Origin: Cristatella mucedo
Taxonomy: Eukaryota > Bryozoa > Phylactolaemata > Cristatellidae
Length of the DNA: 64,000 nucleotides
Assembly: GCA_009760855.2 (NCBI GenBank)
Contig: WPIO01000009.1
Coordinates: 5,584,001 to 5,648,000, forward strand
Reading direction: 5' to 3'
This document shows positions 1 to 11,682 of the stretch, in pieces (within the stretch, counting starts at the first letter, position 1; every line of letters starts with the position of its first letter). The notes beneath the pieces were generated by a model. It ran no database searches. It was given only the letters and a program-made list of their open reading frames with translations, and was not told the origin of the DNA. Made by a program: the position numbers and the translations under genes.

Positions 1-197
1 CACAGGGGGGGGGAGAAGCGGGCACACGCTGATAACACGTGATCCGGGTGCGCTGCAAGGCACAGCCACTGCATTTCGCTGCTCGGCGGTTCCTGATGCA
101 GGCATGCCATTGAGCCATTAGCGGACCATGGACCAGCCCATAAGTAGCGCTGCTATGAGCGTCGAAGCAAGACAGCGGCAACAGACAGAAACAGCGC

Positions 198-394
198 TTA
201 ACGTCCGCTACCTCTGCCTCTGCCTCTACCACCAGCTCTGCCTGCTCCAGGCGTAGGGTGGTGGCCAGGCCTCGATTCGTCTGCTTTTATGAATGAAGCA
301 TGTGCTCCTGTGTCGGCGTCTGTCGATTTGCGTGTTGGTGAACTACCGTCCTGCCTTGCGCTGGGGCTCGACTCCTGCGACAACCCATGGCTGC
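198..394 (-). CDS. Possible terminal exon with an RG-rich C-terminus
   Basis: A minus-strand acceptor (tttgcttgcag|GC) opens a frame to TAA at 198. The tail reads SQESSPSARQDGSSPTRKST, an acidic middle, then GAGRAGGRGRGRGSGR before the stop. Arg-Gly tails are typical of Sm/LSm and other RNA-binding proteins, but such tails also arise by chance from GC-rich DNA. No upstream exon was found. Confidence 0.22.
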
Positions 395-399
395 CTGCA

Positions 400-2310
400 A
401 GCAAAGAGGCAGCAATCGTGGCGACACTGGCAGATTGACAAGAAATCTGCATAAAAGTACGCTTGGTGACCCTGAATGATTGCTCACACTGCTGTGGTCC
501 CACCGGATACACGAGAGGCCTGACACGAGCAAGCGCACAGTTGTAATTATGGACAAGTGATAACCATCGGCTAAACGCTATGGCCACAGGCGGCCACTAA
601 GCGTAGGCTGCTCGGCCACACCGGCTGCTCACAAAGAATAAGTGAGGGCCACGGAGCTGCCTTGAGTGGCCCGAACATGCGCTGCTCAGCCAACAGCCAG
701 CTGCGGAGTTGTGGGAATCGCACCCCTCGAACGAGGCAAAATCCCACCGACACAGCTTAAAACGCCAAGGTCACTCGGATTCGGCGCACCGCACGCATGC
801 AGCTCGATCGCGCTACATCGACTTCGTCTGACCTGAGAGCATGCGAGAGAGAGAGAGAGAATGTGTGAGGCGCCTGCGTGGCAAGATCGTGCATCTTCGG
901 GATTTGTGCCGAAAAGAAAGTCGTATAGCCTCCACTCGCCATTTTTCTCGAGACCAGCCGAAAGCCAGTTTTGCCCATCATCTGCCAGCAGCAGCAGCAG
1001 TAGCAGACGGCACTGTCGTCGTCGCACAGAGGTGCTAATGGCAATATCGATCAAACCAACTGTCCGAAGACTCGTTGCAACAGCCTGGGCCATCGGAGCA
1101 GGCAGACCAGCGCCACTGGGCCACACCGGATTAGCCCGGCTGACCGGAAAGCTAAACAGGAATTTCCGGCACAACCGGGCCACTCTTCTCTCTACCACAG
1201 GCCTGACACCAAGCTAGCAGCTAGCTAGCTATGTCAATCGAGAACCAAGCACTTGTAGAGTGGTCTACACACAGCAAAGCTGCCATAGCTGACATTCCAC
1301 CACCACCCCCAACCAGCAATTGGACACATCAATCAACTAGCAGACTGAGCTGATTCAAAGGATCGGCAGCCTCTCTAAAAAGCAGCGTTTACACGGCAGG
1401 CTTTCCTCCTAAATCTGGCACAGATTTTGAACCAATTTCCCACAGATTGGACTACCAGGTCACCACACTTTGGTGGAGAAGCCAAGTCTGCAGACTTTCA
1501 TGAAGGAGAATCTGTTTCTACTTTATGGTTCCTTGTTGGTCTAGCCGACCAATCGAAACGCCAGGCTTGCCTCATACATCTCTTGCCCAAAATAAAAATG
1601 GCTGGCGTTCGTAGGCTCGAGTTAAGCTGTGTTTACACGGCAGACTTTCATCCTGACAGCCGCTGACTTTCCTAATAGCTAGGACGTTAACACGTCAGAT
1701 TTAGTCCCGCCCGTGACAAATTTAGTTCCACCCACGATATTTTGCTGGGCCACTTAATCTTGCCCACAGCCCCTAATCCTGGCTGGTATGAGTTTCTCCC
1801 TGGAAAAATGCCAAACCAACACCAGCAGAAGTTGAGTTCGCAGGCGAAGTCATCATTGAAGGGTAGTATAAGAAGAATATAAATAAAAGGAAGATAAGCA
1901 TTTAAAAAAAAAGATTTTTCGGGAAAGGGAACAGTACCAAGTAACTTTTGCCTGTGTGCAGGTGTATAGTGCTCAGTAAGTTGTGCAGTTCCGTTATGGG
2001 TTTGTTGGAGGATTTGATAAACACATGCAAGAGGTATTATATGTAAAAAAGGCATTGGCTACAACTCATATGCAATCTACATTCAAGGACTCGCTCTGAC
2101 CTCTTTAATATACTCGAGCCTAAGAACGTCAGCCATTTTTATTTTGGCAGAGGGGTGTATGCAATGTATCTCCGTCTGCAATATGAGACCAGCCTGGGGG
2201 TTTCGATTGGTCGGCTGGATCAACAAGGAGCCAAAAAATTTAGATAGATTCTCCTTCTGATGGTCTGTAGACTTGGCACTTCTGCCTAAATGTTGTGACG
2301 TCAGGCGATG
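400..2310. other. Unassigned region
   Basis: Several short open frames on both strands; none shows a recognised protein or supported splice pattern. The 1.4-2.3 kb part is AT-richer. The aaaatggctggcgttcgtag segment (1597) and its near-inverse at 2105-2140 (gagcctaagaacgtcagccatt) suggest a repeat in opposite orientation. Confidence 0.5.
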
Positions 2311-2315
2311 TAATA

Positions 2316-3395
2316 ATAAAAATAACAATGCACTTCCTAAAGCTCCCTCAGAGGACTCAATCTCTTTCTAGGCGCTTTAAATTTGCTGCAAAGGGAAATG
2401 CAATTGAATCGTGAGTAATATCATGCTTGATAAACAACATGAATAACATGGTTAGGGGTGACATGCACAGGGTCAGCATGCAAATGTGGTTAATGGCAGC
2501 ATGCACAGTGCCAGCATACATAAGCACATGAAGGACGAATCACAGGGACCCACTAAATGCTGTCATAAATAGGTGCATTTTAGTTTCTTTTTAAATGTGG
2601 CCAAGTCAGGAGATGTCGTGAAGCAAGTCGTTAGTTCCAGGCTTTGGGAGCATACGAACTAAAATCACAGTCTCCAAAGGATTTGAGGTTTGTACGAGGA
2701 CATGTTGGTAAACAGTTACATTCCGAAAAGCGAGTGGTACGATGCTTAGCCTGGTTGGGGAGTAGATCTGATAGGTAGGCTGGAGCCAAAGAATAAAGAG
2801 ACCTCAAAGTGAGTGACAAAACCTTGAAGTCAATACATTGCTTGACAGGGAGCCAGTGCAGGTCGGCAAGAAGTGGTGAGATGTGGCAATTGCAACCCTC
2901 ACGACAGACAAGCCTAGCTGCAGAGTTTTTCACCAGCTGTAGCACATGATTGCACAGCCCGGTAGACCAGCAAGGAATGACTTACAAAATTCAAGACAGG
3001 ATGTCACAAATGCATGGACCGATTTAGATGTGGTATCCTGTCTAAAAAAGCCTGAATTTAGGCAATGTTATGTAGCTGAAAATAGGCAGACTTGACTGTG
3101 GAGCTGATGTGGTTGTCTAATGAAAGGTCACTTTGGAACATGACACCTAGATTTCGTGCAGATTCAACAGGAGATTCAACAGGAACGCTGGCAGAGCCGA
3201 TTGTGAGCATTAACCTTTCCAATATCTGAATCATTCTTGGTTTGCCCATAACTAGTAAATTGGTTTTATCATCATTCAATTTAAGAAAGTTTGCTGCCAT
3301 CCATGTGCAGATGTCATCTCAATACATGCAGCAAGAAAGTTGAGAGATTTCGACGTGCTCGAGGGCTGGGAGGGATCAAAGCAATCAAATCCTTG
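2316..3395 (-). mobile_element. LINE family A (CR1/L2-type), 5'-truncated copy
   Basis: Translated minus strand gives the C-terminal reverse transcriptase region: NDDKTNLLVMGKP, ARNLGVMFQSDLSLDNHIS, then LVKNSAARLV, PLLADLHWLPVKQ and the SFGDCDFSSYAPKAWN end. A one-base frameshift is visible near 3310 and another break between 2945 and 3058. The catalytic YADD box is not present. It ends in the family tail (aatctctttctaggcgct on the plus strand) followed by an AT-rich run at about 2316. Confidence 0.85.
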
Positions 3396-3854
3396 AACAT
3401 GGAATGCATTGTATCCCAAGATGTAAGCCTTTTCTATATAGAAGATGCCGTGCGTCAGTTTGTATAATCCACCAAGAATCATAACGGCACACATTACTTA
3501 GCACTACGTCCACACGGATTCAGCTATGCATGCAAGATCTAAAGCACGGCATATCTTGCAGCTCATCAAGAATCTTTAGAGTATCTACCATTTGACCGAA
3601 AGTCACAGCAGGTCCAGCAGCAAGAGAGATGTATGGCCGAGTTTCATGTAAGCGATAATGGCCTCGTTATTGAACTATAATTAAAAGCTTCGAGTACATG
3701 ATTGCAGTTCCGAGTTTGATGGTACCAACAAAAATAGTGGCTAAGTTATGATAGCCAGCTGACATCTGGGAGCCTAATGCCTAACCGACAGGAAATTAGC
3801 TTTGCAACACTCAGGGCTGAGTCTAAGGATTTGAACAATTCTGCTGAGTGTCTT

Positions 3855-4190
3855 CGGTTCCCGACCTGCATCAGAACATCCCCTGACCTGACCACATTTA
3901 AAAGAAACTTAAAAACATTCCTATTTAGGACAGCATTTAGTGGGTCCTTGTGATTCGTCCTCGATGTGCTTATGCGTGCTGACACTGTTCATGCTGCCAC
4001 TAACCACATTTGCATGCTGACCCAGTGCATGTCACCCCTAACCATGTTATTCATTTTGTTTGTTTTTCAAGCATGATTTTACTTACTATTCTATTGCGTA
4101 TCACTTTGCAGCAAATGTAAAGCGCCTAGAAAGAGATTAAGTTCTCTGAGGGCGCTTTATCAAGTGCAATATTATTATTATTATTATAAG
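3855..4190 (+). mobile_element. LINE family A, 3' end fragment
   Basis: It starts in the end of the ORF (TSPDLTTFKRNLKTFLFRTAF in part), then the 3' UTR with the CATGCTG... motifs, the tail agcgcctagaaagagatt and a terminal (ATT)n run. It is nearly collinear with 48893-49222. Confidence 0.85.
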
Positions 4191-4235
4191 ATCGATGCCA
4201 AAGGCTTCGATTAGGTGCCCAAGATAAACGATAAG

Positions 4236-4370
4236 CAAGTAAGGTGCTAGCTCTACAAGACCGATGTCGTGGGTTCAAATCCTGCAGTGGGCAATCCTTT
4301 ATTGCCAACTGAAAGCAGTGGTGACATCCGTTAAGGCTCTTCTGCTGATACACAAATGGAGGACAGTGCC
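4236..4370 (+). mobile_element. SINE family 1-like, diverged
   Basis: B box gggttcaaatcc and the ggcaatcctttattgcc and ggctcttctgctgatacaca body; directly followed by a SINE2 at 4400. Confidence 0.65.
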
Positions 4371-4399
4371 CACGAAAAGGATCAACCTTAAAATTTTTG

Positions 4400-4570
4400 C
4401 TGCCTTGGTTTGGCACAGTGGTTAAGGGGCTCGCCTTTAAAGATCGAGGTCAGGGTGAATGTATTTGATGACCAAAGTCGTGGGTTAGAGCCCTCCGGCA
4501 TACGTGAAGCATCTGGATAGAGATTAAGTTCTAAGTATGCTTTATAAATGAGTTATATTATATAACATTA
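4400..4570 (+). mobile_element. SINE family 2, tRNA-derived
   Basis: A box tttggcacagtggttaagg, an insert between A and B boxes (gaccaaagtcgtgg), B-box-like gggttagagcc, and a tail ggatagagattaagttcta close to the LINE A tail. Confidence 0.75.
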
Positions 4571-5199
4571 TTAATATTTTCTGCATCGAGCATACAAAAC
4601 TAAATGCAAATGCTCTTCAGTATCGATTTTGTTTTCCAGTAAGACATGGACCAATTACAACAATCAGCTACCAACACTGAGTAACCTGTTCTGTTCTCAC
4701 TCACCAAGAGCAGCAAGACAAACAAAACCTAACTCGAGAGAGGCACTAAATAATAGAACTCAGGAAACAGCTCAAATGAGAAGCAACACATGCTTGGAGA
4801 TATCTTCCATCTAATTAATTGAAAAAAGCTGGAGAAGCCAGCAAAAACTCTGATGATCTCGACAACAACTTTACAGCACCTTTAAATAAATGGCAATAAC
4901 TGCACAGCATTTTTAAATTTCCAAGAAAGAGTTTCAGCTATCAGAAGGCATCATTCAAATGTCTAATCGTTAATATACTAAACATCTACTGTGCCTTAAA
5001 ACCTATTATGTCAATAGATTCATCCAGTCTTAGAAAAGATAATAACAATAGAAATGATAACAATACATGTGTGAAGCACCGATGAGAACTAATCTCTTTC
5101 TTGGCAGTTCAAGCTCATAAAATAAATAAATAATAATAAATAAAATAAGTTCAAGCTCTTGGCTGAAAAGAAACCGCATCTTCTGATTAGTCAGAATAC

Positions 5200-5340
5200 G
5201 ATGCTTAGTTGCAGCAAGCTAGAGCATATAAAGAAAGGACAGTACACAAGGGAGGAGCAAACGCTGTGAGAGGGAGGCAGTTTTTAGCTTTGCCTAAAAT
5301 GTCCAATTTATGTCTTTCCGTGGAGTAAAATCCTTGACTG
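5200..5340 (-). mobile_element. LINE-like 3' UTR remnant, first copy
   Basis: Shares its length with 6125-6285 (gcagtttttagctttg, ggacagtacaca motifs). The layout of a ctgtgag motif, gcagtttttagctt and aaatgtc recalls the family A UTR on the minus strand, but divergence is high. Confidence 0.5.
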
Positions 5341-5811
5341 AGTCAAAATACAGAAGGGAACTCAAAAGCTGCCCAAAATATTCAATATGTTGCTTTTTCC
5401 TAAGTTTCGTTCATTGCAGGCAAACCTACTTGATAATACATGAGCTACTTATCTCTACAATAGCTTATAGCTCACTAAACAACACAGCTTGTATGATTTG
5501 ATGCTCAGTTTAAGTATGTCTGTGATCTCAGTACGTGTACATTTACATAAAGAAATGCAGACAAGCATGGCAGATGCGATACAGGAAGGCAACTTGCTAG
5601 CTCTTTACAAACAGATGCTGAAACACTCCAGCAATTGCCAGCAAAGAGTTCTAACGACTCGTCTACTGCATCGTGGTCTGCCACAGCAACCAACTCCGGC
5701 AGAGACCGGAGGGAGAAGCATGGCTACCTACGGCACAGGCAATAATAAAGCTAGCCAGGTGCCATACTTTCCCTTCCCGAGACGACCAGCAGGAACGAAC
5801 TCAGCACATAC

Positions 5812-6090
5812 CTACAGTCCCTCCGTCCAGCTCTGCCTTCTGTGGAGGCGAAGAAGTCTGTCCAACCGGCTCGTGCTGAATCTCCGGTTGGGTGTCGGTG
5901 GAAGCTGGCGCCTCCTGCAACTGCATCTCTCCTACCAGGTCTGCCCGATGCTGGGGCAAAGAAGTCTCTTTTACCGGTTCGTGCTGAATCTCCAGTATGG
6001 TGTCAGTGGCAGTATTCGGCAGTGGCTGCTGCACCAGCATCTCTGCATCAGAGCTGTGGTGCAGGCGCTTGGAGTCGGGCCGATCGACTG
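5812..6090 (-). CDS. Exon-like segment with a duplicated EIQHEPV motif, unknown gene
   Basis: On the minus strand a good acceptor (cctttctttag|CAG, with a second AG three bases in) and a good donor (CTGTAG|gtatgt) enclose 279 or 276 nt, phase 1 at both ends. The peptide is hydrophilic and acidic. It carries two related units: TDTILEIQHEPVKETSLPQ and TDTQPEIQHEPVGQTSSPPQ, each followed by (H/K)-A-(D/E)-L-(V/D)-G. The repeat is also visible at DNA level with a period of about 120 bp. I do not recognise the family. Diverged LINE 3' sequence flanks both sides (5200-5340 and 6125-6285), so it may be mobile-element DNA instead of a host exon. Confidence 0.4.
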
Positions 6091-6124
6091 CTAAAGAAAG
6101 GAGGCACATCAACTGAATAGCCAT

Positions 6125-6285
6125 AACACTAAGCCTAATTGCAGCAGGCTCAAGCATGTAAATAAAAGGACAGTACACACGGCAGGAGCAAATGCTGTGA
6201 GCAGGCAGGCAGTTTTTAGCTTTGCTTTAAATGTCTTCAATTTAAGTCTTTCTGTGGGGTAAAATTCTTAGCACGTCCAAAGAAT
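6125..6285 (-). mobile_element. LINE-like 3' UTR remnant, second copy
   Basis: Direct repeat of 5200-5340 about 925 bp away; the exon-like segment 5812-6090 lies between them. Confidence 0.5.
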
Positions 6286-7127
6286 CTTCATGTACACCGA
6301 AGGGACAATGCAAGAGATGAAGGAATATGTTGCAAACACTCGACTGCAAAATCCCGGATCGCTCAAAATGGCACCAGTCGCCAGCATCCGAGCTGCATAA
6401 CACTCGCAGCCAGCCCAAAAGGCGCTTGTCCGGCACAGGATCAGCTGGAAACACCACAGGTGGGTGGGTGGGGTGACTATTTTTCTGGCTCAGCTCTTAA
6501 CCCATCCCGAGGCAGCCCAATAAGGATGCCATGAAACGGCAACCAAATATGTCACGGAACGGCAGGCAATCGTCTCTTTGCTGAAGCGTTAAGTGTTCCG
6601 GCTCACACCATTAATCTAAGCGAAAAGCTCTGACCGACACGATATGTCTTCCAGAAAAGACAGCAAGACGGGACACGTGGCCCTTTACCAGCCTCCTGGT
6701 AACTTCTATTGCAGGCGCATGGTTAGCTAACAAGGCCAGCCATATTGTATACAACCTACCCACGTGGGATAGAGCTAAACTTGGAGCTTGCAGCAAACAC
6801 CACAGCAACACCCCATAGGGATTCGACTGGGGCTTGCATAATATTGACCTATAGTTGGGATTTGAAAAGTAACGAGAACAATTTGAAAGCATCTGGATTC
6901 GCATGAAGAAATACCGTGGCCAGCAGACAGCATCAATCTAAAAATAGCTTTGAAAGCACGTGCACACTCGCGATATTGACATAATCCCTGCCAAAGAACC
7001 ACGGTATTGCATTTCGCAGGAGAATGCACCGTTGCACGACGTGGTAATGGCTTTGTCTTTAGGCGGATATCGCCCAACTGTCATCCATGTTAGTTTCCTA
7101 CACCTGTTGTCTCTACTAATACAGCCT

Positions 7128-7368
7128 CGTATAAACATAAAGCCAGCTCACTCTTTGCTACGGGCACAGCCCCCTTAGCAGACTGTTCAACAAGATCGCC
7201 AGCGTCTGTTAATGTTTACATTAAAGAAACTCGTTTCGGAGCTATTTGATTAGCTTAGAGTTTAGGATTTTGGTGTAGCGTTTAGAGGTTGTATGCTTTT
7301 GAGTTTACGGTTTAGAGTTTAGTTATTAGAGTTTGTAGTTTTTTGGTTGAGGCTTTGGGTTTCGAGTT

Positions 7369-7408
<40 letters not shown>

Positions 7409-7600
7409 CACTTGATTTAGTGTTTAGGGTTTAGCGTTTAGGTTTTAGGGAGAAGCTCGAAGCGAAAAGGATATTTCAAAACGTGCTTATGTAACTCAAA
7501 TATAAACGCGCGCTGGCGACCATGTTAAGCAGCCTGCTATAGGCACTGACTGTGAGCCCACAGCAGAGAGTGAGCAGGCTCTATGTATATGCGACACCGT
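7128..7600. repeat. Inverted repeat flanking a telomere-like degenerate tract
   Basis: Arms 7128-7206 and 7508-7600 are inverted copies (agctcactctttgct against agcagagagtgagc, and gatcgccagcg against cgctggcgacc). The spacer holds degenerate GTTTAG/TTTAGGG units (7250-7370 and 7415-7450) around a (TAA)n run at 7371-7407. No gene seen. Confidence 0.6.
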
Positions 7601-8547
7601 GTTAGCGCGTTATCCTCCCCGTTTACTCGGATGTAGGCACCATTTTCCTGCCCCAATCTGCATGCATCGTGATCGACAGTGGCCAAAGGACGTAGGTGAG
7701 CGCTACCCCTGCGAGGCAAACATGGCACAACATGTAGAGCCGCAAACTAACAACGACACAGCTAGGCCGAGTAAAACGCTTCACCTCAGTCGACCACCCC
7801 GGCGATGCCCGTACACCCCTACTCAACTGAGCGGTCTTGCGATATATCTTAGCGATAAAATGCAGGGGCTACGCGACCGGACTAAGCGAGCGCATCATCG
7901 AGAATTTTGCCAGCTTAACGCGATAACGGACGGCGGCGAGCTGCAGCAACTGGGCCAGCCAGCGAGCGAGCGAGCAAGCGGGCGAAAGGGCTCGGAAACC
8001 ATACCATTAGCGTCGCCATCACCAATGGCTGCACTGCATAGGTTTGCGTCAGCCATGCGTAGCCTTCGGATAGAAGTATACGGAGCTCTACAGTCGCACG
8101 CGAAGCAAACTGGAAGTCGCCCCGGGAAATACCGCAGGACCGGTGAGCGTACCGCCTGCACACCTCCCGTCCGTATGAGCTGCACTGCATTATGAACGCT
8201 CTTGAAGGCCATATAAGATAATAATAACATGATATTTGGCGTAATATTTCGAGTAAGTGAGTATCCGTAGATCAAAATACCATTAAGACTTTCACTACGG
8301 CACCACACTGCCGGTTGCGGCGCATTCGAGGCCCCTCCCACCCGTACTACGTGTTGGTTGGGAGTTGTGGGGGACTTAACTCCTCACCCCTGCCATTTCC
8401 CTCTAGGTTTTTCTCCAGATGAGGGCTGTCTTAGGATGAATTTATAAGGACTGCTGGACATATTCGTTTTCGGTGCGCACTTGGAACGTTTCCGTCAGCA
8501 CAAGTACAGCTAGTTTCTTTCCGAGGAGCGACAATTTGGGTCTTAGC

Positions 8548-8705
8548 CCAGGACGTAAAGGTGCTGTCTCTTGACGACCCAGGTCGTGGGTTCGATGCCT
8601 GCAGTGGGCGATTCTTGTTTGCCCGCCGCAAAAAGTGGTCATAGCCATTAAGGCTCTTCTGAAGCTCTACAAATGAGGCTTTTAAATGAGCTAACCCTTT
8701 TAAAT
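8548..8705 (+). mobile_element. SINE family 1-like, diverged
   Basis: B box ggttcgatgcc, body with ggctcttctgaagctctaca and gaggcttttaaatgagc. A box lost. Confidence 0.65.
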
Positions 8706-9376
8706 TATTTTAGGGGCGTCTATAAAAAGGCCACTGGGTGTTACCAACTATTTTTATTAGGTTGGTGAAACAGGTCTTCAGGACTGCGCATGTGTTCCTA
8801 TTTGTTACTAGCTCATCTACTCTAGTCTTTTAAGCTTACGCTCTGACGCCAACCACGTGTTAGTAAACAGACGACGAAATGCAGACACCGATGGGAGCTG
8901 CCTCAACACTGGTGTACTTCGACAGTGCTCGCAGCGCTACGGCGCACAGCCGCTCTCGCCTCCGTTCTGTTGCTGCCTCCTCCTCCTCTCCAGGCAGTGA
9001 CTCACCCGTGTAAAAACATTAAATCGTTCAACCATAATTCCATAAAACTCATAAACCCGCAATAAATCTTAAAACTACACGCCCGTGATCTCAAGATCAC
9101 AAATGTCATCACTGAAGATCAAAGCACTGCACTGCATCCACACAAGGGAAAAGGCACTTTACAGCATAACAGCACTTTCGCAGTCCATCAACCGCCATTA
9201 ACTTGACCGGCACTTAAACGAAATCCCACGCACCATGCTGCCTGTATCCACACAAGGAAAAACACTTTACTACATTACAGCACCGCCACAGTCCAGCAAC
9301 CGCCGTTAACATAACCCGAACTTATAAGAAATCACAAGTCTCGCGGTGTTTCTTTCGTCTTGGCCATCTGTCTGGG

Positions 9377-9829
9377 CTAATTCTGTTTTAGACGAGACTC
9401 GATAAACCTGCCGTGCAACTCACCCCAGTCTCTCCAAGTCTCAGCCTCGTAAGTTCTCATTATCCGGAGTCTACAGAGGACATCGGGCTCCTTGCCTTCG
9501 GAGCTTCGTAGCTTCAGGCAAGCAGCGTCAGACTCACCTCGTGGGTTGCTGAGGCAGCTGTTGCTGAGGCAGCTGTTGCTGAGGCTGCGGAGCCTTCGTG
9601 GACCCTTCGTGACGCACTTTCGTGGCAGCTCGGATTTCGGTCCTCCTTCTCGAGATGGCTAGATTGCTTTTGTAGAATGCGCCATATATTTTCCTGGATC
9701 GGTACTAAAGAGGCCTTCGGGAGATGCACCTTCTGCCAGCCACTTTTGTTCCGACTTCGAAGGGCCACCAGGTTGGATGAACTCTACAGACGTTCCGCGT
9801 CGGTCTCCTGTAAGAGCGGCTAAAGCATT
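9377..9829 (-). pseudogene. Unassigned open frame with one in-frame stop
   Basis: One minus-strand frame runs from 9829 to TAG at 9377, broken only by a TAG at 9661-9659. It reads like protein: TGDRRGTSVEFIQPGGPSKS near the start and EAETWRDWGELHGRFIESRL near the end. An acceptor-like gctcttacag| lies at 9808. A second frame (9783-9538) is also open for 82 codons between tctgtag| and CACGAG|gtgagt, containing PIQENIWRILQKQSSHLEKE. A 15-bp tandem repeat (about 9545-9585) is in the middle. I cannot tell which frame was coding. It may be a decayed retroelement or an exon of an unknown gene. Confidence 0.3.
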
Positions 9830-10254
9830 TTATTTCTAACTAATTGAGAATATTGAGAAGGATTTTTGAGAATTCAGTGACCATAGTGAGTCACTTGGAA
9901 GAAAGCTGGCCTACTCTCGGCTTGCTAAGCAACCAGCACTGTAAACTAATGTGTGCGTGACATCTCACCGCGATTTCGAAAACCCCCACTCAAGGTCGAG
10001 GTTTAGCCTCTTCCTGGAAACCCCTGGCTAAGGCCTGGTCGTTACGCATTATTCGAGAGCCAGTCTTGGTACATCTAGTAAATCCTGTGTTCCCTGAGGG
10101 TGGTGCCAAAAAAGACCAATCAAAACTCAGAAGTACTTTCGAACCTGCTTGAAACAACCAAGTAAGTGCATTTCGCATTCCTTATGCGCGGATAAGCTAG
10201 CACCAAAAACAGGCTGCAGAATGCAACGTTGCATCAGCCACTACTTCCTCATAA

Positions 10255-10395
10255 AAAATTTAATTCATTTGTAAAGCGCCCGAAGAGAACTGAATCTCTA
10301 TTCAGGCGCTTCCCATGTGCCTCGGGGCTCAAGCCCACCACCTCAGCTAGACCTTGGTCGAGGCGAGCACCTTAACCACTGTACCAAACTATACG
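10255..10395 (-). mobile_element. SINE family 2 (minus)
   Basis: Reverse complement: tail gcgcctgaatagagattcag, B box gggctcgagcc-like, head tggtttggtacagtggttaa. Confidence 0.75.
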
Positions 10396-10720
10396 GATTC
10401 CTCCCTCTTGTAGCATGTAACTGTATTTATTTCATAATAATCGTCGGTTGCAAGGGTGCGTGAGCTTTTCAAACCAGCACTTTGTGCACGTAATCTTGTG
10501 CCTATCTCAAATAAGTCAGATAGACTGAGCAGCTATGTTACCCTACCAAAGCCTAAGCAGCATTCGTCTCACGTACAGTAGCCGAGAGATTTCATCTCAT
10601 GCAAGAAAGAGTGTACCCATGCAAGCAAGGTTCAGTAGCACAGTAAAAAAGCTTAAACAAGGCTAAGGCGAAAGGCTAAGGGTCTCTGGGCCTGGCCTGC
10701 TAAGCCCGATCGTCGACACG

Positions 10721-11682
10721 ATGCCGGCCGGATGGCCCCTTAGCCGGGGCCGATGGGTATCAGGCGTTCCACGAGATGCGAGATCTGGCGCTCGCTCGCA
10801 CAGAGATTCCCGGTCGACCAGAATCCACATCCCGAAGGACAGCTGGCATTCCACGACCACGTCGTCAATCACGGAAGGCCACAGTGACCGACTGACTGCC
10901 TTAGTGTGGCTGGAGATAACCAAACTGCTGCTCATAGGACACCCTAAGCGTGTAGCTGGATTAAAAGGCTTTGCTGTTCTAATAGGTGATGCTATTGTGC
11001 GACCTTCACCACGTGCTCGTAATCTAGGTGTCGTGTTCGACAGCTGCCTCAATTTCAAAAGCTTCATTCAGAAGACTGCCTCTACAGCTAGCCATCACAT
11101 CCGATCCCTATCCAAGATTAGAAGCTGTTTCCCACAGTGGCTTGTAAACAATTTAACTAGCTCTTTAGTTCTGTCTCGGCTTGATTATTGTAATTCCCTT
11201 TTGGCTGGGCTGCCAAAGAAAGCTATTATACCACTACAGCTGACTATGAATATGGCTGCAAGGCTGGTCTTCAAGTCCCAGCGGTTTGAGCACGTGTCAC
11301 CTCTGCTGAAAGAGCTAGGATGGTTGCCGGTTGAGCAAAGGATGCAGAGCAAAGTTCTTACGCTGACCCACAAGGCCCGCCATGGCTTGGCTCCTTCGTA
11401 CCTAGCTGAACTGCTGCATCAGTTTCAGCCTGTTCGCGCCCTCGGGTCCTCTGTGGACAATAAATTAGCTGTCCCATTCCTTCGCTTAAAGACAGTTGGC
11501 GACAGAAGCTTTAGCTCTGTAGGTCCTAGATTGTGGAACTCGCTTCCACAATTCTTACGCAACGACAGCTACTCTCCAACTGCCGACTATGGCATATCTT
11601 TTTCAGCGGTCCTGAACTGCTACTTCTATGCTACTCACTACCTCAACTGCTCTCCTGACTCTGCTATGCTTCCCACTTTCTG
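10721..11682 (+). mobile_element. LINE family B (CR1/L2-type), ORF part
   Basis: It lies in an open frame of 404 codons (10721-11935); homology to RT begins near 10905 (TKLLLIGHPKRV). It continues ARNLGVVFDSCLNFKSFIQK, LVLSRLDYCNSLLAGLPKKA, PLLKELGWLPVEQRM, PSYLAELLHQF and GPRLWNSLPQFLRND. Same overall plan as family A but only about half identical. The frame runs on by chance into inserted sequence after 11682. No catalytic YADD box. Confidence 0.85.

Noticed and set aside
650-1040. Minus-strand frame with DDGQNWLSAGLEKNGEWRLY
   Set aside because: Protein-like in part, but splice sites are poor and the alternative frame is equally open; no family match.
9740-9790. VEFIQPGGP resembling an integrase segment (FIQPGKP) of IS3-like proteins
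   Set aside because: Only a few residues match and no DDE catalytic context follows.
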